42,331 bases of DNA from Atribacterota bacterium (lineage in GTDB: Bacteria; Atribacterota; Phoenicimicrobiia; Phoenicimicrobiales; Stramentimicrobiaceae), in contig JAQVGY010000004.1 of NCBI GenBank assembly GCA_028696495.1, forward strand, positions 1-42,331, in the 5' to 3' direction. The notes beneath the pieces are model-generated. The model saw only the letters and a list, made by a program, of their open reading frames with translations, was not told the DNA's origin and searched no databases. This document shows, piece after piece, positions 16,814 through 26,343 of the stretch. Both the position numbers and the translations under genes were made by a program. Numbering within the stretch: position 1 is the first letter of the stretch; each line of letters begins with the position of its first letter.

Positions 16814-19342
16814 CTATTTACCGCAACAATACTTATACTTTAATCCACTGCCACAGGGACAGGGGTCATTTCTGCCAACTTTTTTATTGGAAGAAAGGAC
16901 TTTTGGTTTTACTTTACCCTGCTCGTTCTTTCTGTCTTTAACTGATAGTCTTGCTGATTCCTCTGTTTCCTGTTCTCTTTTCATTGTCTGAGGTTTTTGT
17001 TGAATCTTCACTCTATAGATAAACTTAATTCCATCTTCTTTAATATTTTCAATCATATTTTGAAACATGTTGTGTGCTTCAAAGTGATACTCTGTTAAGG
17101 GGTCTTTTTGTCCATATGCCCTCAAACCAATCCCCTGTTTTAAATCATCCAACCTCTTTAAATGGTCCTTCCATTCCCGGTCTACTATTCTCAACAGAAT
17201 CATCTTTTCAATCTGTCTCATCAAGGGAGGACTCAATTCTTTTTCTTTTATCTGATAACCTTCTCTGGCTTTTTTTAATAAATCCTCCTGCAGAGCTTCA
17301 ATAGTCAGTGTTGTAACATCTTTGTTAAAACTTATCTCCAATCCAAAAGTTTCATAAAAATGTTCTTTTAATGCATTTAAATTCCATTCTTCAGGATAAG
17401 CATCTTTGCTGGTGTATCGCTGCAGCATATTGGCCACAGTATCTTCAACCATATTCAAGATAATATCCTTAATATCATTACTCAATAAGACTGTCTTTCT
17501 CTGCTCATAGACAATCTTTCTTTGAAACTCCATTTCATTATCAAACTCTAATAACTGTTTTCTTATTTCAAAATGCCTTCCCTCAACCCTTTTTTGTGCT
17601 CCTTCTATAGAACGAGTAATAAAAGTATGTTCAATTGGTGTCCCCTCTTCTACTCCTAATTTCTCCATAAAACCGGCTATGCGCTCTGAGCCGAATAGGC
17701 GTAAAAGATCATCCTCCAGCGATAAAAAGAAGCGGGAAGAACCGGGGTCTCCCTGTCTACCGGATCTCCCTCTTAATTGATTATCAATTCTCCTGCTCTC
17801 ATGCCGCTCTGTACCAATAACATGCAATCCTCCCATTTCTGCTACACCGGTACCCAGGACAATGTCAGTACCTCTTCCAGCCATATTGGTAGAGATAGTT
17901 ACTTTTCCTCTTTGACCGGCTTCAGCAACAATTTCTGCTTCTTTTTCATGATTTTTGGCATTTAAGACATTGTGTTCTATATGTTCCTTGTTTAACAATT
18001 TACTGAGTTTTTCTGATTTCTCAATCGATACTGTTCCTACCAATATAGGTCTTTCCTGTTTATGTAATTCTTTAATCTCTTCCACAGCTGCTGCAAATTT
18101 TTCTTTTTCAGTCTTATAGATGACATCAGGGTAGCTGTTTCTAATCAGTTTTCTGTTGGGAGGTATTACTAATACCGGTAGATTGTATATTTCGATAAAC
18201 TCATTCTCCTCCGTTTTTGCAGTACCGGTCATTCCAGAGAGTTTACGATATAATCTGAAAAAATTTTGAAAGGTTATAGTGGCAAGGGTCTGACTTTCAC
18301 GGGCAATGGCAACATTTTCTTTGGCTTCAATAGCCTGATGCAAACCATCGCTGTACCTTCTGCCAAACATCAGGCGCCCGGTAAATTCATCTACAATGAT
18401 TACCTCTCCATCTTTTACCACATAATCTACATCTTTTTTAAACAACCTATGAGCCTTGAGAGCTTGAATAATATGGTGCTGTAAATGCATATTGTTCTGG
18501 GCATACAAGTTATCAACTCTCAGCAGCCTTTCCATCCGGGCTACTCCCTCTTCAGTTAAATAGGCAGTTTTTTCCTTTTCATTAATCTTATAATCACGTT
18601 CATCCTGTAATTGATAGATTAATTTATCTATTTGAAAATACTTACTGGTAGATTCCTCGGTAGGTCCGGATATAATTAATGGGGTTCTGGCTTCATCGAT
18701 TAAGATACTATCAACTTCATCGATTATGGCAAATTCATGTTCATGCTGTACAATTTCCTCAGGATTAATGACCATATTGTCTCTTAAATAATCAAAACCA
18801 AACTCATTATTTGTACCATAGACTACATCTGACTGATAAGCCTCTTTCCTCTGTTCGGTATTCATATCATGTTGAATCAATCCCACTTTAAGTCCCAAAA
18901 ATTCGTAAATAGGACCCATCCAAAAACGGTCTCTCTTAGCCAGATAATCATTAACCGTTACAATGTGGACACTCTTTCCTGAAAGGGCATTAAGATAGGC
19001 AGGCAGAGTAGCTACGAGAGTTTTTCCTTCCCCGGTAGCCATCTCTGCAATCTTTCCCTGGTGTAAGGCAATACCTCCAATCAGTTGAACTTCAAAATGA
19101 CGCATATTGATAGTTCTGAGAGCAGCTTCTCTGACAACTGCAAAAGCCTCTGGTAATACTTCCTCTAAAGACATGTCATCGGCAATCAGTTTCTTAAAAT
19201 AATCCGTTTTCTGCTTTAGTTCAATATCTCCCAAGTTTTTTATTTTTGAATCAAATTCATTAATTCTCTCAACCAATGGTTTTAATCTATTCAATTCCCT
19301 TGTATTAGGGTCACCAAATAATTTACTGGTAATGTTAAGCAT
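16814..19342 (-). CDS. secA: Preprotein translocase ATPase SecA
   Basis: This 842-aa motor drives proteins through SecYEG. Walker A is at 102-108 (ATGEGKT), the DEAD-box equivalent is [18 protein letters not shown] near 205, and motif VI is seen in [20 protein letters not shown]. The C-terminal tail ends in a zinc/SecB-type motif, C828, C830, C839, C840 ([17 protein letters not shown]). The length is typical. It lies 20 nt downstream of the DUF5317 gene and 90 nt upstream of prfB. The same window also encodes SecD, SecF and YajC. Confidence 0.97.
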   Translation of the reverse strand: MLNITSKLFGDPNTRELNRLKPLVERINEFDSKIKNLGDIELKQKTDYFKKLIADDMSLEEVLPEAFAVVREAALRTINMRHFEVQLIGGIALHQGKIAEMATGEGKTLVATLPAYLNALSGKSVHIVTVNDYLAKRDRFWMGPIYEFLGLKVGLIQHDMNTEQRKEAYQSDVVYGTNNEFGFDYLRDNMVINPEEIVQHEHEFAIIDEVDSILIDEARTPLIISGPTEESTSKYFQIDKLIYQLQDERDYKINEKEKTAYLTEEGVARMERLLRVDNLYAQNNMHLQHHIIQALKAHRLFKKDVDYVVKDGEVIIVDEFTGRLMFGRRYSDGLHQAIEAKENVAIARESQTLATITFQNFFRLYRKLSGMTGTAKTEENEFIEIYNLPVLVIPPNRKLIRNSYPDVIYKTEKEKFAAAVEEIKELHKQERPILVGTVSIEKSEKLSKLLNKEHIEHNVLNAKNHEKEAEIVAEAGQRGKVTISTNMAGRGTDIVLGTGVAEMGGLHVIGTERHESRRIDNQLRGRSGRQGDPGSSRFFLSLEDDLLRLFGSERIAGFMEKLGVEEGTPIEHTFITRSIEGAQKRVEGRHFEIRKQLLEFDNEMEFQRKIVYEQRKTVLLSNDIKDIILNMVEDTVANMLQRYTSKDAYPEEWNLNALKEHFYETFGLEISFNKDVTTLTIEALQEDLLKKAREGYQIKEKELSPPLMRQIEKMILLRIVDREWKDHLKRLDDLKQGIGLRAYGQKDPLTEYHFEAHNMFQNMIENIKEDGIKFIYRVKIQQKPQTMKREQETEESARLSVKDRKNEQGKVKPKVLSSNKKVGRNDPCPCGSGLKYKYCCGK

Positions 19343-19362
19343 TGCGAGTATTTCCTCTCTTT

Positions 19363-19941
19363 TTATAGAAAAGCTTCATCTTCTTTTGGCAGTTCTTCTC
19401 CTGACATCATTATTTTCTGAATAAGGATAAATAAGCCCACTAAAATCATAATATCACCAACACTGATAATCGATGTATCAGGAAATGGTTTTGGTATTGA
19501 TATAACATCCCCTAAAAAAGCAAATAAAGTATTATCATTCATTAATGAATGAACTACTCTGGTTCCTGATTCTAATAAACCTGTGTTATTAATATTTATT
19601 ATAGCTCCCTGTTTCACTAACACCGGCATACTGCCTCCATTTAACGTGATGACAAAGCCATTGAGTATTAAACCAAGAATAATATACTTAAAACCAGGCA
19701 ATTTTATATTATGAATTGACACATAAATTAATAAAAAATAAGAAATAATTATAATATATGGGCTATAGGTCAAAATACCAGAAATTCCTATTAAATCAAA
19801 AGCCCATACTCCTAACCTCAATAAAAGAGCAGTAGCAAATATAAGCACACCCTCAATCGAAATAGTAAATAATTTTTCTAACTCACCGCCACGCAACAAT
19901 CCGATGATAATGCTTGTAATAATAATGATTACATATAACAT
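19363..19941 (-). CDS. DUF5317-family membrane protein
   Basis: This 192-aa protein has about five hydrophobic segments (for example near 1-15, 30-50, 58-78, 88-105 and 160-177). Conserved-looking elements are GLLRGG near the N-terminus, LNGGSMPV around residue 100 and a [11 protein letters not shown], then [10 protein letters not shown] pattern near the C-terminus; these are hallmarks of DUF5317. No catalytic motif is visible. Its ATG overlaps the stop of the HD-GYP gene (TAATG), so the two are translationally coupled and probably work together at the membrane. Function is unknown. Confidence 0.7.
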   Translation of the reverse strand: MLYVIIIITSIIIGLLRGGELEKLFTISIEGVLIFATALLLRLGVWAFDLIGISGILTYSPYIIIISYFLLIYVSIHNIKLPGFKYIILGLILNGFVITLNGGSMPVLVKQGAIININNTGLLESGTRVVHSLMNDNTLFAFLGDVISIPKPFPDTSIISVGDIMILVGLFILIQKIMMSGEELPKEDEAFL

Positions 19942-21176
19942 TAAACCACCTTCTTCTCCTTTATCAAAGAAATAAATGTCCTTGCTATGGCAGGGTCAAA
20001 TTGTTTGCCCGATTCTCTTTCTATTTCCTCTAAAATATCATTTTCAGATAATTTTTTACGATAAGGACGATCCGAATTCATAGCATCATAGGCATCTACC
20101 ACAGCCAGTAATCGGGCTGTCCTTGGTATTTCCTCACCCTTCAGCCCGTGAGGATATCCTCCTCCTTCATAACGTTCATGATGGTGCAAGACAGTCTGAG
20201 AGCATTTTTGTAAAAACTCAATAGAACCGATAATACTCGCTCCAATAACAGGGTGCTCCTTTATTTTATCATATTCCTCATCAGTCAACCTATCCTTCTT
20301 CCCCAAGATGCGGTCTTCAATTCCAATTTTGCCAATATCATGAAGGATTGCGGCATATTCTAAGTATTCGATTTCAGTTTCGGCAAAATCTAATTTTCTA
20401 GCCAGTTGCACAGCCAGATGGGATACTCTTTCTGAATGGCCAAGTGTATAAGGGTCTTTGGCATCAATGGTGGCAGCCAAAGTACGAATAGTATCTAAGT
20501 ATATCTTTCTCATCCTGGTATATAACTCAAATGATTGCCTGGCTAATAGAAGGGGAAAGAAGAATAAAAGAATGCCTAAAATACCAATATGCACATAGAT
20601 AATAGCCATAATAAAGCCCATCGGTGCTTCGGCCAGGTAACTGGGAATAACCTCTTTAATATTGATTCGGTATACTTTTGATACACTCATTCCTGAATCT
20701 AACGAAATCACGGTGGCTACAAGAATTGAATTAACCAGACAATAAGTGAGGGCACATAAGGCAGCCGGTAGCAAGTAATTAATAATATTTTGGGTTCCTA
20801 CCACACCACCAGATGATATATACACTACACCGGCTAAACCGGAGGACAAAGAATATTGAGCAGCATTAAATAAAGTCTTATACCAATTGTCTCTCTTCTT
20901 TAATATTTCCCAGATAACACTTAAAATTTCTACAAGTATAGCCACTGCCGGGCCATAGACCAGAATAATTACAAAACTTATAGGAAAAGCAACTGTTATT
21001 TGACCACCTGCCGGTAAAAAAACAGATAAATATTCAGCCAACATAGCAATAACAGTAAAAAATAGAATGGGTAGCCATATCTCAGATAATATAGGCATGG
21101 TTGGAAGCAATAAAATTAGGAGAATAATTGCTGATATTAAAACTAATGTAATAAATATTTTTAATTTTTGTTTCAA
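19941..21176 (-). CDS. Membrane-anchored HD-GYP phosphodiesterase (TTG start)
   Basis: Residues 1-215 of this 411-aa protein are a multi-pass membrane region of roughly six or seven segments. Residues 225-405 are an HD-GYP domain: LGHSERVSHLA (245-255), HD at 279-280 (AAILHDIGKIG), HHE at 332-334 and GYP at 340-342 (HHERYEGGGYPHGL), then VVDAYDAMNSDRPYR. HD-GYP proteins hydrolyse cyclic di-GMP or related dinucleotides. The usual HHExxDGxGYP here has Glu in place of Asp. The start is TTG with GGAGA 7 nt upstream. The membrane part may sense a signal. It is coupled to DUF5317 and preceded by a small peptide gene. Confidence 0.85.
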   Translation of the reverse strand: MKQKLKIFITLVLISAIILLILLLPTMPILSEIWLPILFFTVIAMLAEYLSVFLPAGGQITVAFPISFVIILVYGPAVAILVEILSVIWEILKKRDNWYKTLFNAAQYSLSSGLAGVVYISSGGVVGTQNIINYLLPAALCALTYCLVNSILVATVISLDSGMSVSKVYRINIKEVIPSYLAEAPMGFIMAIIYVHIGILGILLFFFPLLLARQSFELYTRMRKIYLDTIRTLAATIDAKDPYTLGHSERVSHLAVQLARKLDFAETEIEYLEYAAILHDIGKIGIEDRILGKKDRLTDEEYDKIKEHPVIGASIIGSIEFLQKCSQTVLHHHERYEGGGYPHGLKGEEIPRTARLLAVVDAYDAMNSDRPYRKKLSENDILEEIERESGKQFDPAIARTFISLIKEKKVV

Positions 21177-21228
21177 TTTTTGTTCTCCGTCTGTAATTAC
21201 ATAAATAGGTCGGTGACCCCTTAGTTAT

Positions 21229-21315
21229 TTACCATTTAAACTTGGCGCCACCGGCCAGTAGCAAGGCCATGACACTGATTAAAAAGCTAATTAGTTTGGC
21301 TTTATTAATTTTCAT
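21229..21315 (-). CDS. 28-aa hydrophobic small peptide
   Basis: An ATG at 21315 follows a strong GGAGGT site (21321-21326) by 5 nt. The frame has 28 codons and stops at 21229-21231. The product starts MKINKAK (basic), continues as a ~16-residue hydrophobic stretch (LISFLISVMALLLAGG) and ends KFKW. It could be a membrane-inserted small protein, a peptide-signal precursor, a type I toxin or a leader peptide. Its stop falls within the right-hand arm of the inverted repeat, and the HD-GYP gene starts 52 nt downstream. I do not recognise a named family. Confidence 0.6.
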   Translation of the reverse strand: MKINKAKLISFLISVMALLLAGGAKFKW

Positions 21316-21327
21316 GCCGCACCTCCA

Positions 21328-21366
21328 CGGTTTTTCTTTGTCCTGAAATAGAACAAGCAAAAACCG
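21328..21366 (-). promoter_or_regulatory. Stable hairpin upstream of the small peptide RBS
   Basis: CGGTTTTT (21328-21335) pairs with AAAAACCG (21359-21366), and the stem continues through CTTTGTCCT against GAACAAG with one bulge, leaving a loop of about 5 nt. In the transcript its 3' side ends 1 nt before the GGAGG, so it could control access to the peptide start. It does not match a c-di-GMP riboswitch by eye. Confidence 0.5.
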
Positions 21367-21486
21367 CTACGCTTCGCTCGGGTATAAACCTATTTTTTTG
21401 CTACTTATTATTCCCTCTTAAATGGTTTTATCTAAGTAATCACCGACCTATCTGATTTGTCCTTTAACTTAATTTTAAAAATATTT

Positions 21487-22158
21487 TTATTTAACCAATA
21501 TCCTTCTGTTAATCGCCTGTAAGATTGCCTTAACCAGAGAGCGGTGGGGGTCATCCTCAATCAGGGCGGCTCCCACTAAATTCTCTTTACCCTGTGCATT
21601 AATTAAGTTAATTGATATCAGAATTACCTCCCTGTCATCCAAATTTACCTTTTTAATCTCTTCCACCTGGAAAAACACCTTTCCATTCAAAAAGGAGGTG
21701 ATTGCTTCCAGGGCGGCCCTGGTAACAATATACTCTCTGTTTTTCTCCCAGTTTACACAATTTATTTTTCCCTCAAAAACTTTATTATTATTTTCCAGCT
21801 TAACCTCAACCTGTAAATTGTCTCCCTCAGAGCTAATCAGCAAATCTGTAAATTTTAATCTTTGGGAGAAAGCTTTTTCTTCTGCTACCTGAGCAATACT
21901 AATTTTTCGATAATCAATCTCTATATTGTATTTAGCCATTAACAGTGATTCTACATCCCTGCATATCTTTTTGGGACTGCAGGAATCCTTCGTAATAATA
22001 TGTATTTCCTCGATTTCTTTATTGTTATCTAAACCAATTTTTGAGAATAATACTCCATTTAAAGAATTTATTGATTTTTCAATATCCTTCACCCTGGAAT
22101 CAAACTGAGGTGAAATGATAAAATTGCGAAAATCATTAACAGGGATATTATTCAGCAT
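21487..22158 (-). CDS. Unrecognised two-part conserved-looking protein
   Basis: This 223-aa protein has no signal peptide or membrane segment. The N-terminal half carries a motif that looks strongly conserved: EIEEIHIITKDSCSPKKICR, then DVESLLMAKYNIEIDYRKIS and IAQ. The C-terminal half reads as a second alpha/beta unit (YIVTRAALEAITSFLNGKVF, EVILISINLINAQGKENLVG, AILQAINRRI). I know similar EIEEIHV...SPKQIVRDI patterns only from uncharacterised proteins. An AAGGGGGAA site precedes the ATG. It lies 14 nt after hpf and ahead of the peptide/HD-GYP element. A role in the same signalling unit is a guess. Confidence 0.6.
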   Translation of the reverse strand: MLNNIPVNDFRNFIISPQFDSRVKDIEKSINSLNGVLFSKIGLDNNKEIEEIHIITKDSCSPKKICRDVESLLMAKYNIEIDYRKISIAQVAEEKAFSQRLKFTDLLISSEGDNLQVEVKLENNNKVFEGKINCVNWEKNREYIVTRAALEAITSFLNGKVFFQVEEIKKVNLDDREVILISINLINAQGKENLVGAALIEDDPHRSLVKAILQAINRRILVK

Positions 22159-22172
22159 TGGTTCCCCCTTCT

Positions 22173-22721
22173 TTATGCTTCTGGTTCTATCAATCCAAAA
22201 TTACCATCTTTTCTCTTATAAATCACATTAAATTGAGCAGTCTCTTCATTGCTGAAAACATAAAAATTATGCCCCAATAGCTCCATCTGTAAACCAGCCT
22301 CTTCTGGAGACATAGGTTTGATTACAAATCTTTTGGTTCTGACAATTTTTCTTTCCTGCTCGGCAGGAATATCAATACCAACTTCTTCTCTTTCGGAAAT
22401 ATCGGCAACTTTTTCTTTATTGTATTCACTGCCATACTTGCTATACAGCTTTTCTTTATATTTAATTATCTGTCTTTCCAGTCTTTCTACTACCCTATCG
22501 ATAGAGTTAAAAATACTGTCACTTTCTTCCTCAGCTCTAATTATTGACTTCTTAGCCTGCAGAGTCACTTCAAATATATGTCTATTCTTCTCTACACTGA
22601 TGGTAGCAACTGCTTCCAAAATTTGGTCAAAATATTTTTCCAATTTATTCATTTTTTTTCTGACATAATTATCTACAGAATCTGTTACTTCGATTTGTTT
22701 ACCCTTTATGATTAAATTCAT
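22173..22721 (-). CDS. hpf: Ribosome hibernation promoting factor, long form
   Basis: This 182-aa protein has the RaiA/Hpf N-terminal domain (residues 1-100: MNLIIKGKQIEVTDSVDNYV, then KYFDQILEAVATISVEKNRH) and the C-terminal dimerisation domain of long Hpf (IVRTKRFVIKPMSPEEAGLQ, MELLGHNFYVFSNEETAQFN, VIYKRKDGNFGLIEP). Long Hpf joins two 70S ribosomes into inactive 100S dimers. GAAGGAGGG precedes the ATG. An extended -10 promoter lies ~50 nt upstream and a structured RNA 150 nt upstream. Confidence 0.95.
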   Translation of the reverse strand: MNLIIKGKQIEVTDSVDNYVRKKMNKLEKYFDQILEAVATISVEKNRHIFEVTLQAKKSIIRAEEESDSIFNSIDRVVERLERQIIKYKEKLYSKYGSEYNKEKVADISEREEVGIDIPAEQERKIVRTKRFVIKPMSPEEAGLQMELLGHNFYVFSNEETAQFNVIYKRKDGNFGLIEPEA

Positions 22722-22768
22722 ACTTTCCCTCCTTCAGTTAAATAGATTCTATACCATTATATCATTAT

Positions 22769-22777
22769 ATTATAACA
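22769..22777 (-). promoter_or_regulatory. Extended -10 promoter for hpf
   Basis: The minus strand reads TGTTATAAT here: a consensus -10 hexamer with the TGn extension. No clear -35 is visible. The site would start transcription about 45 nt upstream of hpf, after the 3' end of the neighbouring structured RNA. Confidence 0.5.
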
Positions 22778-22872
22778 TTTACCCGATTTTTTTCCTAATC
22801 TATTTAGAAAGAATTTAATAAATTACTTTCATAATTAAATTTTAAATACAAATTCCTTTCTCAAATTATATA

Positions 22873-23088
22873 TTTCCCTCCTTAGACTGACCTGGTCTTT
22901 TCCCCCACATTCGCCTGCTGAGAGGTTTGCTATCTTTTCACTACTACTCTTCTCTTACCATAAAGATATGATAAGGCAGGACTTACTCCAAAACCGCACC
23001 ATGCTCAGTAACTGATAATCGTTACCTTACGTGGATCGCTTTGCCTGCGGCTGGCATCGATTTTCAACCACAGCTCTAAGGAGGGAAA
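22873..23088 (-). ncRNA. Probable raiA-motif structured RNA upstream of hpf/raiA
   Basis: The ends form a perfect 14-bp pairing, TTTCCCTCCTTAGA (22873-22886) with TCTAAGGAGGGAAA (23075-23088), closing a ~216-nt RNA. Inside, the minus-strand RNA can form ATCG-TGCC/GGCA-CGAT near 23035-23062 and GTAAC/GTTAC near 23005-23022. The region is locally G+C-richer than its flanks and has no ORF. The raiA motif is a ~200-nt RNA found upstream of raiA (hpf) genes in Firmicutes and Actinobacteria; position, length and long closing stem fit. No covariance search was possible, so another structured RNA remains possible. Confidence 0.6.
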
Positions 23089-23100
23089 ATCTGTTCTCTT

Positions 23101-23856
23101 TCAGACTCCACGGGCAAGTGTTAAAACATACAACCTTTCTACTCCAATTTTTCTTAGTTCTTTGCAACAAGCCTCAATACTTGAACCGGTAGTAAATATA
23201 TCATCTATTAATAAGAGGCTCGAAATATTATATTCTTGCCTGGCTGAATTAATAGAATAGACATTTTTTACATTATTTCTTCTCTCTTCTTTTGACAGAC
23301 CAACTTGCGAAAGATTTGCTCTTTTCTTTATTAGTAAATCTTCTGAGAAGGTGACAGAAAAATAATCGGCAATCTGTTTTGCCAGCAAACCACTCTGATT
23401 AAAGCCTCTTTTTAAATAATCATCTTTAAATAATGGAACCGGTATGATTAAATCAATCTCACTAATATTTATTAACTCACATCCTGAAAGATAGTCAATC
23501 ATCAGATCAGCCAATGGTTTAACCAATTTTACCTGTTTTTTATATTTAAGTAAATGTATACATTTTCTTAATACTCCCTGATAGGAGGCAACCGATCTTA
23601 CAAAATAGAAATAATGTTTTTTATTAAGGCAATCAGAGCAAAGGGCACCTTCTTCAAAATCTACTTCTCTGGAAAAAGGCTTACCACATCGGTGACAATA
23701 TGGCAGCGAGATTAACTTGATTAGCTTAAGGCAATCATCACAAATACTATAACCTTTTGACTCTCTAATTGGCTGACCACAATTCTCACAACTAAGTGGA
23801 TAAATAAGACTAAGGAATCCTTCTTTTAGATATTCCCAGAAATTATTATCAGTCAT
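23101..23856 (-). CDS. comF: ComF-family protein
   Basis: This 251-aa protein has two N-terminal zinc-binding groups (C23, C26, C39, C42 and C54, C57, C73, C76) followed by a phosphoribosyltransferase-like domain with a PRPP-loop sequence LLLIDDIFTTGSS near 213-225. ComF proteins are tied to DNA uptake in competent bacteria, though many non-competent species keep them. It is 58 nt after ahcY. Its stop lies 12 nt before the structured RNA, so any RNA promoter would overlap its 3' end. Confidence 0.88.
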   Translation of the reverse strand: MTDNNFWEYLKEGFLSLIYPLSCENCGQPIRESKGYSICDDCLKLIKLISLPYCHRCGKPFSREVDFEEGALCSDCLNKKHYFYFVRSVASYQGVLRKCIHLLKYKKQVKLVKPLADLMIDYLSGCELINISEIDLIIPVPLFKDDYLKRGFNQSGLLAKQIADYFSVTFSEDLLIKKRANLSQVGLSKEERRNNVKNVYSINSARQEYNISSLLLIDDIFTTGSSIEACCKELRKIGVERLYVLTLARGV

Positions 23857-23914
23857 ACTTCTATTAATCTATTGATTCTTATTTTAAACTTTTTGATTAA
23901 TAATTGCGATACTA

Positions 23915-25174
23915 TTAAGTACCTTCCTGCCAGCTATTTAAATACTTTTTTTGCTGAACGGTAAGTTCATCAATCTCAATCCCCATACTCTTCAGCTTTA
24001 AAAAGGCAACCTCTTTATCGATTTTCTGAGGAACAGAATAAACCTTTTTGGATAAGGAATTTGCCTGCTTATTCAAGTATTCAACAGATAGGGCTTGATC
24101 TGCAAAACTCATATCCATAACACTGGCTGGATGGCCTTCTGCTGCAGCAAGGTTTAATAATCTTCCTTCAAATAATAAGAATAATTGTTTTTTATCTTTT
24201 AGAATATAAGAAACTATACCTTCTCTCACAACCTCTGTTCTTACTGCTAACTCTCTTAAAGCGGGAATATCTATTTCCACATTAAAATGCCCTGCATTAG
24301 CCAGAATAGCCCCGTCCTTCATTGCTAAAAAATCACCTTCACTGATGACGTTTTTATTTCCGGTTAAGGTGATAAATATGTCTCCAAGCCTGGCTGCCTC
24401 TCGTATTTTACTTACCTGAAATCCATCCATAACCGCCTCGAGGGCTTTCAAAGGGTCTACTTCAGTAATAATAACCCGGGCTCCCATTCCTCTGGCTCTG
24501 CTGGCTACCCCTCTGGCACACCAGCCATAACCACATATTACCATAATTTTACCTGCTAACAGAACATTAGTTGCCCTTAATAGGCCGTCAATTGTACTCT
24601 GTCCGGTTCCATATCTATTGTCAAAAAGGTGTTTGGTTAAGGCATCATTTACGGCAATAATGGGATACTGTAAAACACCTTCTTTTTCCATACTTCTTAA
24701 CCGTATAACACCGGTGGTTGTCTCTTCTGTACCTCCAATAATTTTGCCAATCAGCTCTTTTCTACTGCTATGCACCATGGTAACAAGATCTGCCCCATCA
24801 TCCATGGTGATATGTGGTTCGTAATCCAATACTCTACCAATATGGTCGTAATATCCTTTCTGGTCAATTCCTTTTATGGCGAAAACCGGTATTTGGTAAT
24901 CCTGTACCAGCGATGCAGCCACATCATCCTGTGTGCTTAAAGGATTGGAGGCACATAAGACAGGTTCAGCACCACCTGCCTTCAGGGTAACCATTAAATT
25001 AGCAGTCTCAGTGGTTACATGTAAACAGGCAGCAATTTTAATCTTTTTTAAGGGCATCTCGGTCTCAAAACGTTTTTTTATAGTCTCCAGCACTGACATT
25101 TGACTTTGTGCCCATTTTATCCGGCTCAAACCAGTCCGGGCAAAATTAATGTCTTTAATATCATAGGACAGCAT
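23915..25174 (-). CDS. ahcY: Adenosylhomocysteinase
   Basis: This 419-aa enzyme splits S-adenosylhomocysteine into adenosine and homocysteine with bound NAD. Family segments are clear: [69 protein letters not shown], and the NAD loop [20 protein letters not shown]. It lacks the longer insert of many eukaryotic and proteobacterial forms, as in archaeal and thermophile-type enzymes. It keeps methyl-transfer reactions free of product inhibition. The final Lys-Tyr C-terminal signature of the larger class is not seen. Confidence 0.94.
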   Translation of the reverse strand: MLSYDIKDINFARTGLSRIKWAQSQMSVLETIKKRFETEMPLKKIKIAACLHVTTETANLMVTLKAGGAEPVLCASNPLSTQDDVAASLVQDYQIPVFAIKGIDQKGYYDHIGRVLDYEPHITMDDGADLVTMVHSSRKELIGKIIGGTEETTTGVIRLRSMEKEGVLQYPIIAVNDALTKHLFDNRYGTGQSTIDGLLRATNVLLAGKIMVICGYGWCARGVASRARGMGARVIITEVDPLKALEAVMDGFQVSKIREAARLGDIFITLTGNKNVISEGDFLAMKDGAILANAGHFNVEIDIPALRELAVRTEVVREGIVSYILKDKKQLFLLFEGRLLNLAAAEGHPASVMDMSFADQALSVEYLNKQANSLSKKVYSVPQKIDKEVAFLKLKSMGIEIDELTVQQKKYLNSWQEGT

Positions 25175-25213
25175 AATTCCCCTCCCTATAACCTTTTTAA
25201 ACTTTCACTATTC

Positions 25214-25855
25214 CTACTTTAACCACGGATTATCCTCTAATTCTTGCTTCAAAGTTGTAGCAGGACCATGGCCGGGTAAAATTTCATAGGAACTATCAAA
25301 AATAAATAGTTTCTCTTTTATAGAATTCATAAGAACAGGCAAAGAACCTCCCGGGAGGTCTGTACGTCCAATGCCACCTTTGAATAAGGTGTCACCTGTA
25401 AAAATCATACCATCAACTTTTATAGAAACACCTCCGGGAGAATGGCCCGGAGTATGTATTATAGAAAGGTCGAGAAGTCCTACCCTCAAGCCCATTCCAT
25501 CTTCCAGGTATTCATCAGGTAGAGGCGATTGAACTGGTATCCCGGTATAAAAAGAAAAATTCTTTTTATCATCAATCAGCATATCTTCATCTAATTTATG
25601 TATCATCAATTTTGCCGAATACTTTTCTTTAAGAAACTTGTTTCCACCGATATGGTCTCCATGTCCGTGTGTATTAATAATATATTTAAGGTGAAGAACA
25701 TTGTCATCTATTATGTCTAAAAGAGCAGTGCTTGCTTCAGCAGGGTCGATAATGACTGCTTCTTTAGTCTTGGTACAGCTAAGAAGATAGCAGTTGGTAG
25801 CTAATGGTCCCAGGACCAATCTTTTTAATAAAAAGTCTTCCCTGTCTCTGTTCAT
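25214..25855 (-). CDS. Metallo-beta-lactamase-fold hydrolase (glyoxalase II-like)
   Basis: This 213-aa protein has the metal motif HxHxDH (INTHGHGDHIGG) plus the later ligands in HTPGHSPGG, TGDTLF and ILPGHGPAT. Such short glyoxalase II-like proteins hydrolyse thioesters or related compounds; the true substrate is often unknown. It begins MNRDREDFLLKRLVLGPLAT. It is 29 nt after dtd in the rel-dtd run, a common bacterial order. Confidence 0.85.
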   Translation of the reverse strand: MNRDREDFLLKRLVLGPLATNCYLLSCTKTKEAVIIDPAEASTALLDIIDDNVLHLKYIINTHGHGDHIGGNKFLKEKYSAKLMIHKLDEDMLIDDKKNFSFYTGIPVQSPLPDEYLEDGMGLRVGLLDLSIIHTPGHSPGGVSIKVDGMIFTGDTLFKGGIGRTDLPGGSLPVLMNSIKEKLFIFDSSYEILPGHGPATTLKQELEDNPWLK

Positions 25856-25884
25856 AATCTATTCCTTTCCGCTATTTATTTATC

Positions 25885-26331
25885 TCACAGTTCTGCACTA
25901 TCCAGGATAATGGTAACCGGACCTTCATTGACCAGTTCAACCTGCATCATTGCCTGAAATTGTCCTGTTTGAACAGTAATATGTTCGTCTTTCAAGTATT
26001 GAACATATTCCTGGTAAAGCAAATCAGCTTTCTCCGGCAAAGCAGCATCAATAAAACTCGGCCTTCTCCCTTTTTTGCAGTTTCCGTAAAGGGTAAATTG
26101 AGATACTACCAAAGCCTCACCCTCTATATCTAATAAAGATATATTCATCTTGCCCTGCTCATCATTGAAGATACGTAAGTTTGCCGTTTTTTTTGCCAGT
26201 AATTCGGCTTCCTTTTTGCTGTCATCCTGTTTTACTCCCAACAAAACCAGTATTCCATTTCCAATCTGGGCAATTGTCCTGCCTTCAACTGTTACCGAAG
26301 CCTTGCTTACCCTCTGGATTACTGCTCTCAT
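25885..26331 (-). CDS. dtd: D-aminoacyl-tRNA deacylase
   Basis: This 148-aa protein starts [20 protein letters not shown] and has the two diagnostic motifs of DTD: SQFTLYG near 78-84 and the cross-subunit NEGPVTI near 134-140. It removes D-amino acids wrongly attached to tRNA. It follows the rel gene by 12 nt and is very likely co-transcribed with it. Confidence 0.95.
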   Translation of the reverse strand: MRAVIQRVSKASVTVEGRTIAQIGNGILVLLGVKQDDSKKEAELLAKKTANLRIFNDEQGKMNISLLDIEGEALVVSQFTLYGNCKKGRRPSFIDAALPEKADLLYQEYVQYLKDEHITVQTGQFQAMMQVELVNEGPVTIILDSAEL

Positions 26332-26343
26332 AGTCTACTCCTT

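Larger units (their letters stand above)
21205..21451 (-). repeat. 247-bp element bounded by ~35-nt imperfect inverted repeats
   Basis: The ends are a perfect 12-bp inverted repeat, ATAGGTCGGTGA (21205-21216) and TCACCGACCTAT (21440-21451). Pairing resumes inward with CTTAG (21220-21224) against CTAAG (21432-21436) and CCATTTAA (21232-21239) against TTAAATGG (21418-21425). Part of the interruption can form G-U pairs in the minus-strand RNA, which favours a folded RNA. A small ORF and a long internal hairpin lie inside. It could be a structured leader or a MITE-like insertion. Confidence 0.6.

Noticed and set aside
21177-21486. c-di-GMP riboswitch before the HD-GYP gene
   Set aside because: The region is structured, but I cannot find the conserved GEMM-I or GEMM-II core sequences in it.
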